NCBI GenBank assembly: GCA_035566535.1
Contig: DATMRA010000187.1
Span: 1-6,831 of the forward strand
Reading direction: 5' to 3'
Length of the DNA: 6,831 nucleotides
Source: JAFARE01 sp035566535
GTDB taxonomy: Bacteria; Chloroflexota; Dormibacteria; Aeolococcales; Aeolococcaceae
The notes beneath the pieces were generated by a model, which made no database searches, had not been told where the DNA came from, and was given only the letters and a program-made list of their open reading frames with translations. The position numbers and the translations under genes are program-made. Below, one piece after another: positions 1-6,335 of the stretch (its first letter is position 1; every line of letters starts with the position of its first letter).

Positions 1-474
1 GACGTCGGCGCGGCCGCGGGCGGCTTCACGCGCGTGCTGCTCGCCGACGGTGCCACCCGTGTCTACGCGGTGGATGCCGGCCACGGTCAATTGCTCGGGT
101 CGCTACGCCAGGACCCGCGCGTTGTGAACCTCGAGGCCACCAACGTCGCGCAGCTTGATGAGCGCCTGATTCCAGAGAAGATCGACCTCGTCAGTGTCGA
201 CGTCTCCTATCTGTCACTCGGCTCGGCGGTTGCGCAGCTTGACCGCGTGCGATTCGCCGCGAATGCGGACCTGATCGGACTGGTGAAGCCTATGTTCGAG
301 TTGCGCTTGGGAACCGCCCCCAACGATCGGGAACGTGTCACGGCAGCCGGAGCTCGCGCAGCCGCGAGCGTGACCCAGGCCGGCTGGGTGGTGGTCGGGT
401 TGATTCCCTCGCCGGTGCGAGGCGCCCGGGGCGCGCCGGAGATGCTCCTGCACGCCCGTTTGCCAAAGCCGTGA
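1..474 (+). CDS. tlyA: TlyA-family rRNA 2'-O-methyltransferase (5' end outside window)
   Basis: This is the C-terminal 157 residues of a Rossmann-fold methyltransferase, open at the left edge. TlyA enzymes use S-adenosylmethionine to 2'-O-methylate ribosomal RNA, and many are annotated as haemolysin A. The window opens on the SAM-binding motif DVGAAAGGFT (residues 1-10; family form DVGASTGGFT). VYAVDAGHGQL and LRQDPRV follow, both characteristic of TlyA. The FtsJ-like catalytic residues are visible: D67 in DVSYLSL, K96 in LVKPMFE and E147 in PEMLLHARL. The N-terminal S4 RNA-binding domain and the first catalytic lysine must lie upstream. The stop is TGA at 472-474. No clear terminator follows before the infC promoter region, so readthrough into the infC leader is possible. 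The family assignment is firm; rRNA target and haemolysin activity cannot be judged. Confidence 0.9.
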   Translation, partial: DVGAAAGGFTRVLLADGATRVYAVDAGHGQLLGSLRQDPRVVNLEATNVAQLDERLIPEKIDLVSVDVSYLSLGSAVAQLDRVRFAANADLIGLVKPMFELRLGTAPNDRERVTAAGARAAASVTQAGWVVVGLIPSPVRGARGAPEMLLHARLPKP

Positions 475-483
475 TGTCCGTGA

Positions 484-510
484 TTGGTTCGCCGCACCCC
501 GTGATATGCT
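484..510 (+). promoter_or_regulatory. Putative promoter of the infC operon
   Basis: TATGCT (505-510) is preceded by TG one base upstream (502-503), giving an extended -10 element (TGATATGCT). A weak -35-like TTGGTT lies at 484-489 with a short 15-nt spacer; an extended -10 can compensate for a poor -35. The element sits just after the tlyA stop and predicts a start near 516-518, giving a leader of roughly 135 nt before infC. Prediction from motif only. Confidence 0.4.
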
Positions 511-604
511 CCCGACCCGGACGCCGCAAGGCGCCGCAAAGAAGATGCGTGCGGTACGCACCTCACCTTCCGGGCTTGCCTTGGAGGTCCAGCCACCCGA
601 CCCC

Positions 605-631
605 TGGATAGCGGATCGCTATCCATTTTTT
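605..631 (+). terminator. Intrinsic terminator / attenuator in the infC leader
   Basis: There is a perfect 9-bp inverted repeat: TGGATAGCG (605-613), a GAT loop (614-616) and CGCTATCCA (617-625), followed at once by six T residues (626-631). This is a textbook rho-independent terminator. It lies only 6 nt before the infC Shine-Dalgarno and downstream of the putative promoter, so it fits an attenuator of the infC-rpmI-rplT operon better than a simple tlyA terminator. The upstream TCCAG (588-592) can pair with CTGGA (604-608), which would block the left arm and might act as an antiterminator. Attenuation of infC-rpmI-rplT by L20 is known in Bacillus subtilis; applying it here is inference. Confidence 0.75.
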
Positions 632-637
632 ATATCC

Positions 638-653
638 GGAGGTTTGGCCCATC
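638..653 (+). promoter_or_regulatory. infC Shine-Dalgarno and AUC start codon
   Basis: GGAGG at 638-642 is followed by 8 nt and an in-frame ATC at 651-653. Translation from here gives M-AFRELRINDQIRIP, matching the conserved IF-3 N-terminus. There is no in-frame ATG, GTG or TTG between the upstream in-frame stop (TAG, 609-611) and this site. infC genes commonly start at AUU, AUC or AUA, a codon class that IF-3 itself discriminates against, which allows autoregulation. Confidence 0.85.
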
Positions 654-1295
654 GCATTCCGAGAGCTGAGGATCAACGACCAGATCCGCATTCCTACCGT
701 CCGTCTTTTCGATGACACCACCGGGGAGCAGCTGGGAATCGTCCCCATCGAAAAGGCCCGAGAGCTCGCCGCGCAACGAGAGCTGGACCTGGTCGAAGTG
801 GCTCCTCAGGCGCAACCTCCCGTGTGCCGTCTCATGGACTACGGACGTTACAAATTCGAAGCCCTGAAAAAGGAGAAGGAGAGCCGTCGAGAGCACAACA
901 CGATCAATGTCAAGGAGATGAAGCTCCGTCCCAAGATTTCGGAGCACGACTTCCAGACAAAGTTCGGGTCGGTGCGCCACTTCCTCCGTGACGGCGACAA
1001 GGTGAAGCTGACGATCATGTTCCGCGGCCGCGAAATGGTGCACCAGGAGTACGGGCGCCGCCTGCTTGATCGCATGGCGGAGGAGCTCAAGGACCTGGCC
1101 ATCATCGAGCGGATGCCACTCGTCGAGGGCAGGAACATGATCATGATCATGAGCCCGCTCAACAAAAAGCATGCCAGGGGTGACCACCGAGACAACGATC
1201 GAGCCCCGTCGCGGGACGACTCCGCAGTAATTCAGGTGAACGGCGAAACCGCCGAGACAGGGAACACCAACAATGCCGAAGATTCGACAGCATAG
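651..1295 (+). CDS. infC: Translation initiation factor IF-3, AUC start
   Basis: IF-3 binds the 30S subunit, prevents premature 50S joining and checks the start codon and initiator tRNA. The 214-residue product has both family domains. The N-domain (about 5-72) contains RINDQIRIPTVRL, GIVPIEKA, LDLVEVAPQAQPPVCRLMDYG and YKFE. A lysine/glutamate-rich linker (about 73-83) leads to the C-domain (84-170) with TINVKEMKLRPKISEHD, FLRDGDKVKLTIMFRGRE and EGRNMIMIMSPL. Starting at the first ATG (798) would delete 49 residues including RIND, so the AUC at 651 is preferred. After residue 170 there is an unusual 44-residue polar, acidic tail (GDHRDNDRAPSRDD... ending NNAEDSTA); E. coli IF-3 is about 180 residues. 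The tail's last codons overlap the rpmI start by 23 nt. Identity is certain; the role of the tail is unknown. Confidence 0.97.
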   Translation: MAFRELRINDQIRIPTVRLFDDTTGEQLGIVPIEKARELAAQRELDLVEVAPQAQPPVCRLMDYGRYKFEALKKEKESRREHNTINVKEMKLRPKISEHDFQTKFGSVRHFLRDGDKVKLTIMFRGREMVHQEYGRRLLDRMAEELKDLAIIERMPLVEGRNMIMIMSPLNKKHARGDHRDNDRAPSRDDSAVIQVNGETAETGNTNNAEDSTA

Positions 1296-1470
1296 GGGAG
1301 CGAAGAAGCGCTTCCGCGTCACCGCCACGGGCAAGGTGATGCGGCGCAAGTCGTTTCGTTCGCACCTGCTGGAACACAAGAGCAGCAAACGCAAGCGTGA
1401 GTACCGCAAGCAGCACGAGGTGTCGTCGGCGGGCCGCAAGATGGTCATCCGCCTCGCGCCGTATTTGTAG
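1273..1470 (+). CDS. rpmI: Large ribosomal subunit protein bL35
   Basis: This 65-residue, strongly basic protein has the full L35 pattern: MPKIRQHRGAKKRFRVTATG at the N-terminus, KVMRRKSFRSHLLEHKSSKRKR in the centre and a C-terminal LAPYL close to the usual LLPYL. L35 is a small structural protein of the 50S subunit. Length matches the family. The ATG lies inside the end of infC in another frame (23-nt overlap), with a modest Shine-Dalgarno AGGGA at 1259-1263, 9 nt before the start. Translational coupling to infC is therefore likely. The infC-rpmI-rplT order is the widely conserved one. Confidence 0.97.
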   Translation: MPKIRQHRGAKKRFRVTATGKVMRRKSFRSHLLEHKSSKRKREYRKQHEVSSAGRKMVIRLAPYL

Positions 1471-1478
1471 GAGACACC

Positions 1479-1841
1479 ATGGCCAGAGTGAAGCGTGGCG
1501 TCACCGGAAGGGCGCGTCACAAGAAGATCCTCGACCTCGCCGAGGGGATGCAGGGTGCGCGCCGGAGGCTGTACAAACCGGCCAACGAGGCGGTCATGCA
1601 CTCGCTGGCGTACGCGTATCGCGACCGCAAACAACGCAAGGGCGACATGCGCGCGCTCTGGATCGCCCGTATCAATGCCGCCGCGCGGCAGAACGGTCTC
1701 GCCTACAGCCAGTTCATGCACGGCCTGAAGACGGCGGGGGTTGAGATCAACCGCAAGATGCTGGCCGACCTGGCCGTCGAGGACTCCGCCGCGTTCACAC
1801 GGCTCGTGGAGGTGGCCCGAGGCGCGACGGCGGGCGCGTGA
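1479..1841 (+). CDS. rplT: Large ribosomal subunit protein bL20
   Basis: This 120-residue basic protein is L20, which binds 23S rRNA early in 50S assembly and, in several bacteria, represses its own operon by binding the mRNA leader. The family pattern is complete: MARVKRGVTGRARHKKILDLA, then GARRRLYKPANEAVMHSLAYAYRDRKQRKGDMRALWI, ARINAAARQNGLAYSQFMHGLK and INRKMLADLAVED. Shine-Dalgarno AGGAG (1469-1473) overlaps the rpmI stop codon, with 5 nt to the ATG. The stop TGA overlaps the pheS GTG start (GTGA). The attenuator-like hairpin before infC makes L20 feedback plausible, but the RNA target is not identified. Confidence 0.97.
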   Translation: MARVKRGVTGRARHKKILDLAEGMQGARRRLYKPANEAVMHSLAYAYRDRKQRKGDMRALWIARINAAARQNGLAYSQFMHGLKTAGVEINRKMLADLAVEDSAAFTRLVEVARGATAGA

Positions 1842-2905
1842 CGGATCAGCGGGGGCGGGGGGCTGAATCCGGTAACGGGACAGGCGCCGACATCCATCGT
1901 GTCGCGGCGGACGCGCTCGATGCTGTGCGTGACGCGGCGGACCTGAGTCGCCTCGACGCCGTCCGGGCGGAATACCTCGGACGCGGGGACGGGCGCCTCA
2001 GCATCTTCAGGAAGGGGTTGGGCAAGCTGCCCGACCCCGAGGCGCGCCGGGCACTGGGTCAGACCGTGAACACGCTGGTGGAGCGGGTCGGCGAGGCGAT
2101 CGAGGAACGCCGCGCGGCGCTCGAACGTGACGCGCTGACACGCGCCCAGGCATCGGAAGGGGTCGACCTCACCTGGCCGCCTCCCGCGCTGCACCGCGGG
2201 CGCCTCAACCCCGTGACGCTCGCCGCGCTGGAGATGCGTCGCATCTTCGCCCAGATCGGATACGTCGCCGTGTCAGGGCCCGAGGTGGAGTACGACCGGT
2301 ACAACTTCACGCTGGTCAACCAGCCCCCAGGGCATCCGGCACGGGACGCGCATGACACCTTCTATATCGACGACGCGCGCCTGCTGCGAACGCACACGTC
2401 GCCGGTGCAGATCCGAAGCATGCTCATGCATGGCGCGCCGCAGCGTGTGATCGTTCCCGGCAAGTCCTTCCGCCGCGACTACGATGCGTCTCACCTCCCG
2501 ATGTTTCACCAGCTGGAGGGCCTGTGCATCGACGAGGGCATTGCAGTCTCCGACCTGAAGGGAACGCTCGAGTACTTCGCGCGGTCGTTCTTCGGCGCGG
2601 CCGCGCGTTTGCAGTGGCGCCCGCACCACTTCCCATTCACCGAGCCGTCGCTGGAGCTGGAGCTGGCGTGTGTCGCGTGCGATGGCACGGGATGCTCGCT
2701 CTGCAAGCACAGCGGCTGGCTGGAGCTGCTGGGCTGCGGAATGGTTCATCCCCAGGTGCTGCGCAACGGTGGCATCGACCCCGAGCGGTACTCCGGTTTC
2801 GCGTTCGGCATGGGCATCGAGCGCGCCGCGATGCTCGCGTACGACATTCAGGACATGCGCCTGCTCTATGAGAACGACGTGCGCTTCCTGCGACCGGTGT
2901 CATGA
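1838..2905 (+). CDS. pheS: Phenylalanine--tRNA ligase alpha subunit
   Basis: This is the catalytic alpha subunit of the alpha2-beta2 synthetase that charges tRNA-Phe with phenylalanine using ATP. The 355-residue protein has an N-terminal tRNA-contacting coiled-coil region with EYLGRGDGRLSIFRKGLGKL. The class II core follows: PPGHPARDAHDTFYI and HTSPVQIRSML, motif 2 FRRDYDASHLPMFHQLEGL (211-229) and motif 3 GFAFGMGIERAAML (from 320). Cysteines 278, 281, 286 and 289 (CxxCx4CxxC, before GWLELLGCGMVHP) form a zinc-ribbon-like knuckle seen in many bacterial PheS. Motif 2 reads DASH where DATH is usual, a mild change. The start is GTG in the GTGA overlap with rplT. No good Shine-Dalgarno is visible, so coupling is likely. 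It overlaps pheT by ATGA. Confidence 0.97.
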   Translation: MTDQRGRGAESGNGTGADIHRVAADALDAVRDAADLSRLDAVRAEYLGRGDGRLSIFRKGLGKLPDPEARRALGQTVNTLVERVGEAIEERRAALERDALTRAQASEGVDLTWPPPALHRGRLNPVTLAALEMRRIFAQIGYVAVSGPEVEYDRYNFTLVNQPPGHPARDAHDTFYIDDARLLRTHTSPVQIRSMLMHGAPQRVIVPGKSFRRDYDASHLPMFHQLEGLCIDEGIAVSDLKGTLEYFARSFFGAAARLQWRPHHFPFTEPSLELELACVACDGTGCSLCKHSGWLELLGCGMVHPQVLRNGGIDPERYSGFAFGMGIERAAMLAYDIQDMRLLYENDVRFLRPVS

Positions 2906-5400
2906 AAGCATCGCTGCGCTGGTTGCGCGACTACGCGCCGCTCGATGCTCCGGTGGATGTCATCGCGCGCACGCTGACGGAGACCGGCACGGAGGTGGGC
3001 GCGGTTGAGGACGTGGCCGCGGGCATCATCGTGGCCCGGGTGACCGCGTTGGAGCCCCTCCCGGGTTCGAGCCACGGACTCCTGCTGGCCGACCTCGACG
3101 TGGGGCCTTCACCACCACGGGTCCTCGTCTCGATGGGGATTCCCACCGACCCCCTGCGCGTGGTCACAGGCGCTCCGAACCTGCGCGTGGGCGACCTCGT
3201 TCCATACGCGCCACCGGGTTCGCGGCCGCCCGCTCTCGGCGAACCGCTGGGCGTGCGCACGTATCGCGGCAAATACAAGTCGCCTGGAATGCTGTGCTCG
3301 GCCGTCGAACTGGGTCTTGGCGAGGACGCCGCGGGCATTCTGGTACTCGAGCAAGGCACGCCGGGGCAGCCGCTGCGCGACGTGGTCGACCTGGATGTCG
3401 TACTCGACCTCGAGATCACGACCAACCGTCCTGACTGCCTCTGCCACGTCGGCATCGCGCGCGAGCTGACCGCAGCCCTGGGCGAGACCCTGAGCGAGCC
3501 GGACACGACGCTTCCGCCGGATCGGGAGTCGGCCGTGGCAGCTGCGCAGCGCGTGCAGATTCGCGTCGAGTACCCAGAGGGCTGTCCGCGCTTTGCCGCG
3601 CGGGTGATCGAGGACGTCGTCATCGGCCCGTCTCCCGAATGGATGCAGACACGGCTGCGCGCTGTCGGGCTGCGTCCCATCAACAACGTTGTTGACGCCA
3701 CCAACTTCGTCGCGCACGAGCTCGGCCAGCCGATGCACGCGTTCGATCTCGACAGGTTCATCACCGCGGCGGGAGGATCCGGAAAGCTGGCGGAGGTGGT
3801 GATCCGTCGTGCCAAGGCAGGCGAGCGGCTCGCAACGCTGGATGGGGTGGAACGAACCCTCAGCGACGCGGACATCGTGGTGTGCGCCGGCGACCACGCG
3901 GTGAGCATCGCCGGCGTGATCGGGGGCAGCGGCACGGCGGTTGACGACAGCACGCGTAACGTCCTCTTGGAGGCGGCCACATGGGATGGCGTGATGATTC
4001 GCGCCACATCGAACCGGCTGGGGGTGCGCACCGACGCGTCGACGCTCTTCGAAAAAGGGTTGAGCGACACGCTGCCGCCCGGCGCGCTCGACCGCGCGGC
4101 CAATCTGATCGCTGCGTCCGGCGCCGGCCACGTGCTGCACGGCATCGTCGACGAGTGGCCGCGTCCGCTTGCGGAGATCGCGGCGATAGCTCTGACGTCG
4201 GCGCAAATGAGCGCGGTCCTCGGTTACCCGGTCGACGCGACCGAGGCCGCGACGGTACTCGCACACCTCGGTTTCGCGGTCGAGCAGGACGGCGCTTCGC
4301 TCGTCGTTGTGCCCCCGCTCTTCCGCCGCGACGTCGTCATTCGCGAGGACGTCATCGAGGAGGTGGGGCGCATGCTCGGGTACAACCGAGTCCCGAGCAC
4401 GCTGCCTGGCCGACGGGTGCCCGTCCGGGATCTCGCGCCCGCTCCGCCCGTCGACGACCACGTGCGGGACGTGTGCTTGGGCGCTGGCTTCGATGAGGCG
4501 ATCACGTATTCGTTCACCTCGACCGACATCGCTGCCCGCCTTCCAGGCCTCGGCGGTGACCGCCGGCCGATGCCACTGCGCAATCCTTTGAGCGACGAGT
4601 GGACGGTGCTGCGCACCAGTCAACTCCCGGGCCTGTGCGCGGCGCTCTCGCTGAATGTCAATCGTGGCGTGCAGCAGGCGGCGTTGTTCGAACTCGGCCG
4701 CGTTTTCTGGGAAGGGGAGCGCACCGGGCCTCCGCCGGGCGAGACGTCCGACGGTGTCGACGCGGCGGTGACCCCGCTGCCTCTCGAGCCGTTGCTGCTG
4801 AGCGTCGCCGTGCACTCCACCGGCAACGCCGGTGACGCCGCCCAGGCTCTGCGCCATATCCAGGCGATGTTCCAGCGCCTCGTCGACGACGTCGACGGCG
4901 CGGGGTTGGTTGCGGTGCCGCGCGAGTTCCGCGGCACACGCCCCGGACGGAGCGCGGCATTGGAGAGTGGCGAGCGCAGCGTCGGGTTGATTGCAGAGCT
5001 GGATTCCGATGTCATGGAGCGATTCGAGCTGCGTGGACGCGTGCTCGTCGGCGAGCTCAACGTCGATGCCGTCACTCCGGCTCGCGGGCGCGGCCTGCGC
5101 TTCCGTCCTCCACCGCGTTTCCCCGCAATAGCCCAGGATCTGGCGGTGATTCTTCCGGCTGATGTTCACGCCGGTGACGCGCTGCGGATCATTCGGACGG
5201 CAGGAGGAGCACTGCTCGAGACGGTGGAGCTCTACGACGAGTACCGCGGCGGGCATCTCGGTGAGGCACGCAAGGGCTTGACGTTCCGGCTGACGTTTCG
5301 TGCCGCGGATCGCACCCTCACCAGCGAAGAAGCACAACGCGTGCAGACGGAGATCCTGCGCGCACTCGTGTACCAGTGCGGCGCGGAACTCCGGCGATAA
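2902..5400 (+). CDS. pheT: Phenylalanine--tRNA ligase beta subunit
   Basis: This 832-residue protein is the beta subunit, which carries editing and tRNA-binding modules and pairs with PheS. Domains in order are: N-terminal B1 (MKASLRWLRDYAPLD); EMAP-like tRNA-binding fold (about 39-150, with VVTGAPNLRVGDLVPYAPPG and GMLCSAVELGLG); B3/B4 editing region (from EITTNRPDCL at 171, with NNVVDATNFVAHELGQPMHAFD and IAGVIGGSGTAV); B5 (about 430-505, with FRRDVVIREDVIEEVGRMLGYN from 474); a catalytic-like core; and a C-terminal FDX-ACB anticodon-binding domain (from PPRFPAIAQDLAV at about 736 to the end). Length is normal for full-size PheT. The ATG overlaps the pheS stop, giving one-to-one coupled synthesis. 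A small oddity is FEKGLSDT where FERGVDP is common. All domains are present and intact. Confidence 0.97.
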   Translation: MKASLRWLRDYAPLDAPVDVIARTLTETGTEVGAVEDVAAGIIVARVTALEPLPGSSHGLLLADLDVGPSPPRVLVSMGIPTDPLRVVTGAPNLRVGDLVPYAPPGSRPPALGEPLGVRTYRGKYKSPGMLCSAVELGLGEDAAGILVLEQGTPGQPLRDVVDLDVVLDLEITTNRPDCLCHVGIARELTAALGETLSEPDTTLPPDRESAVAAAQRVQIRVEYPEGCPRFAARVIEDVVIGPSPEWMQTRLRAVGLRPINNVVDATNFVAHELGQPMHAFDLDRFITAAGGSGKLAEVVIRRAKAGERLATLDGVERTLSDADIVVCAGDHAVSIAGVIGGSGTAVDDSTRNVLLEAATWDGVMIRATSNRLGVRTDASTLFEKGLSDTLPPGALDRAANLIAASGAGHVLHGIVDEWPRPLAEIAAIALTSAQMSAVLGYPVDATEAATVLAHLGFAVEQDGASLVVVPPLFRRDVVIREDVIEEVGRMLGYNRVPSTLPGRRVPVRDLAPAPPVDDHVRDVCLGAGFDEAITYSFTSTDIAARLPGLGGDRRPMPLRNPLSDEWTVLRTSQLPGLCAALSLNVNRGVQQAALFELGRVFWEGERTGPPPGETSDGVDAAVTPLPLEPLLLSVAVHSTGNAGDAAQALRHIQAMFQRLVDDVDGAGLVAVPREFRGTRPGRSAALESGERSVGLIAELDSDVMERFELRGRVLVGELNVDAVTPARGRGLRFRPPPRFPAIAQDLAVILPADVHAGDALRIIRTAGGALLETVELYDEYRGGHLGEARKGLTFRLTFRAADRTLTSEEAQRVQTEILRALVYQCGAELRR

Positions 5401-6245
5401 CCCAGCTCGGCCGCTCGTTCTTCGAGCGCCCGACGCTCATCGTGGCGCCCGAGCTGATCGGCTGCGCCCTGCTTGTCGATGACGGTTCAGCCGACCGCGT
5501 CGTGGCACGCATCGTCGAGGTCGAGGCGTATCTGGGGATGGACGACCCCGCGTCGCATGCGTATCGCGGACCCACACCGCGCTCCGCGATCATGTTCGAT
5601 GAGCCGGGACACCTGTACGTGTACCTGTCGTATGGGATGCATCAATGCGCCAACGTCGTCACAGAGTCAATTGGCACGGCCGGAGCCGTCTTGCTGCGCG
5701 GTGCAGTGGTGGAGGAGGGGGAGGACGTCGTCCGGCGGCGGCGTGGTGCTTCGGCGAAACAGAGCGCGCTGCTGCGTGGACCCGGCAACCTCTGTCGCGG
5801 TCTGGGTATCTCATTGATCGACAACGCTGCCGACCTGTGCGCGACGGGTGCGCGCATCGCGGTCATCCCACGCCGCGCCGCGCCGCCGATAACGGCAGCG
5901 CCGCGTGTCGGCATCTCCGTGGCAGCGGACCGCGTGCATCGTTTCGCCTGGACGGGGAGTGACGCAGTTTCGTCGCCAAGACCGTGGAGCCCCATGCGTG
6001 TGGAACCACGACATGAAGAGGGACCGGCTGAGCCGGTCCCTCGTTTATATGTGCCGTTTGTTGACGGCGGGCCCGGTAGAAAATTCCCGGGCCTGATGTT
6101 GTCGAGGCACTCAATGCCTCTAGACGGATTGCGCCCAGATCGCGACGCGACGCGTCCGGGCCTTAACCCTCCGCTCGACCGCGCCGGAGCCGCTGCCAGA
6201 CGGTACTCACTAGGTGATCACCTCCGTCTGAAGACCTATTCCTGA
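5376..6245 (+). CDS. mpg: DNA-3-methyladenine glycosylase, AAG/Mpg type, with an abnormal C-terminal extension
   Basis: AAG enzymes excise alkylated or deaminated purines such as 3-methyladenine and hypoxanthine to begin base-excision repair. Family motifs cover residues 12-200: RSFFERPTLIVAPELIGC, then IVEVEAYLGMDDPASHAYRG with the predicted catalytic E50, Y52 and H61 (matching human E125, Y127 and H136), SAIMFDEPGHLYVYLSYGMH, LLRGPGNLCRGLGI, and APRVGISVAADRVHRFAWTGSDAVS near 200, where the family usually ends. The open frame continues about 90 more residues (roughly 5976-6242) without family resemblance, running through a terminator-like hairpin (6018-6042) and a hairpin-rich stretch. The tail is therefore probably not real protein; a lost stop or a small indel near 5975-6010 is possible, and a one-base shift would stop at TGA 6014-6016. 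The start is GTG 5376, overlapping pheT by 25 nt with no clear Shine-Dalgarno. The domain is certain; the true end is not. Confidence 0.85.
   Translation: MRRGTPAITQLGRSFFERPTLIVAPELIGCALLVDDGSADRVVARIVEVEAYLGMDDPASHAYRGPTPRSAIMFDEPGHLYVYLSYGMHQCANVVTESIGTAGAVLLRGAVVEEGEDVVRRRRGASAKQSALLRGPGNLCRGLGISLIDNAADLCATGARIAVIPRRAAPPITAAPRVGISVAADRVHRFAWTGSDAVSSPRPWSPMRVEPRHEEGPAEPVPRLYVPFVDGGPGRKFPGLMLSRHSMPLDGLRPDRDATRPGLNPPLDRAGAAARRYSLGDHLRLKTYS
6018..6048 (+). terminator. Intrinsic terminator-like hairpin after the glycosylase domain
   Basis: An 11-bp perfect stem GAGGGACCGGC (6018-6028) / GCCGGTCCCTC (6032-6042) encloses a TGA loop (6029-6031). It is followed by GTTTAT (6043-6048), a short imperfect T-rich tail on the + strand. 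It most likely ends the infC-pheT-mpg transcription unit. On the minus strand it is followed by TCTTC, which is weaker, so bidirectional function is possible. The odd point is that it lies inside the open glycosylase frame, before any in-frame stop. Confidence 0.7.
6053..6230. other. Hairpin-rich region between mpg and yebC, possible structured RNA
   Basis: Four perfect hairpins lie in series: GCCGT/ACGGC (6053-6057/6064-6068), GGCCCGG/CCGGGCC (6070-6076/6087-6093, 10-nt loop), GAGGCA/TGCCTC (6104-6109/6115-6120) and CAGACGG/CCGTCTG (6197-6203/6224-6230). The last contains the 12-bp palindrome AGGTGATCACCT (6212-6223). Two arms have alternative partners: a second CCGGGCC at 6156-6162, and AGACGGA (6122-6128), which can pair with TCCGTCT (6223-6229). 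I do not recognise tmRNA, RNase P RNA, SRP RNA or a classic 6S RNA, and I cannot fix strand or ends. The region also underlies the abnormal tail of the glycosylase frame. The rest, about 6231-6307, shows no gene. Confidence 0.35.
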
Positions 6246-6307
6246 CCCGATGATAGTCCCTTTCCCGGCGGCGATCCAGTGCTTCTGACGGCATCCAGGG
6301 AGGCCGG

Positions 6308-6335
6308 TAGACTGGACGTGATTCCGAGTTAGAAT
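6308..6335 (+). promoter_or_regulatory. Predicted yebC promoter
   Basis: TAGACT (6308-6313, four of six matches to TTGACA) is separated by 16 nt from TAGAAT (6330-6335, five of six matches to TATAAT). Transcription would start near 6342, inside the adjoining LexA box, giving a very short leader before the Shine-Dalgarno at 6356-6360. The close fit to a LexA-occluded promoter supports both calls. Confidence 0.6.

Noticed and set aside
583..588. GGAGGT as a second ribosome-binding site in the infC leader.
   Set aside because: No ATG, GTG or TTG lies at a suitable distance downstream; it is better explained as part of leader pairing (TCCAG/CTGGA, ACCTC/GAGGT).
506..715. Short + strand frame across the infC leader as a leader peptide.
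   Set aside because: No Shine-Dalgarno before its ATG, which coincides with the putative -10 element, and its codons span the terminator hairpin and the infC start.
798..800. First in-frame ATG of infC as the start.
   Set aside because: It would delete the conserved RIND and GIVPIEKA segment and has no suitable Shine-Dalgarno; AUC at 651 has both.
3109..5337. Very long open frame on the minus strand opposite pheT, with others opposite infC-rplT and pheS.
   Set aside because: They lie opposite certain genes, have low-complexity R/H/A/P-rich translations without recognisable domains, and are expected in G+C-rich DNA where stops are rare.
6061..6066. TTGACG as a -35 element for a + strand small RNA.
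   Set aside because: No acceptable -10 lies 15-19 nt downstream; the sequence there is the GGCCCGG/CCGGGCC hairpin.
5905..6096. Alternative + strand frame beginning within the glycosylase and crossing the terminator.
   Set aside because: It has no ribosome-binding site and no recognisable domain, and it overlaps a certain domain-coding region in another frame.
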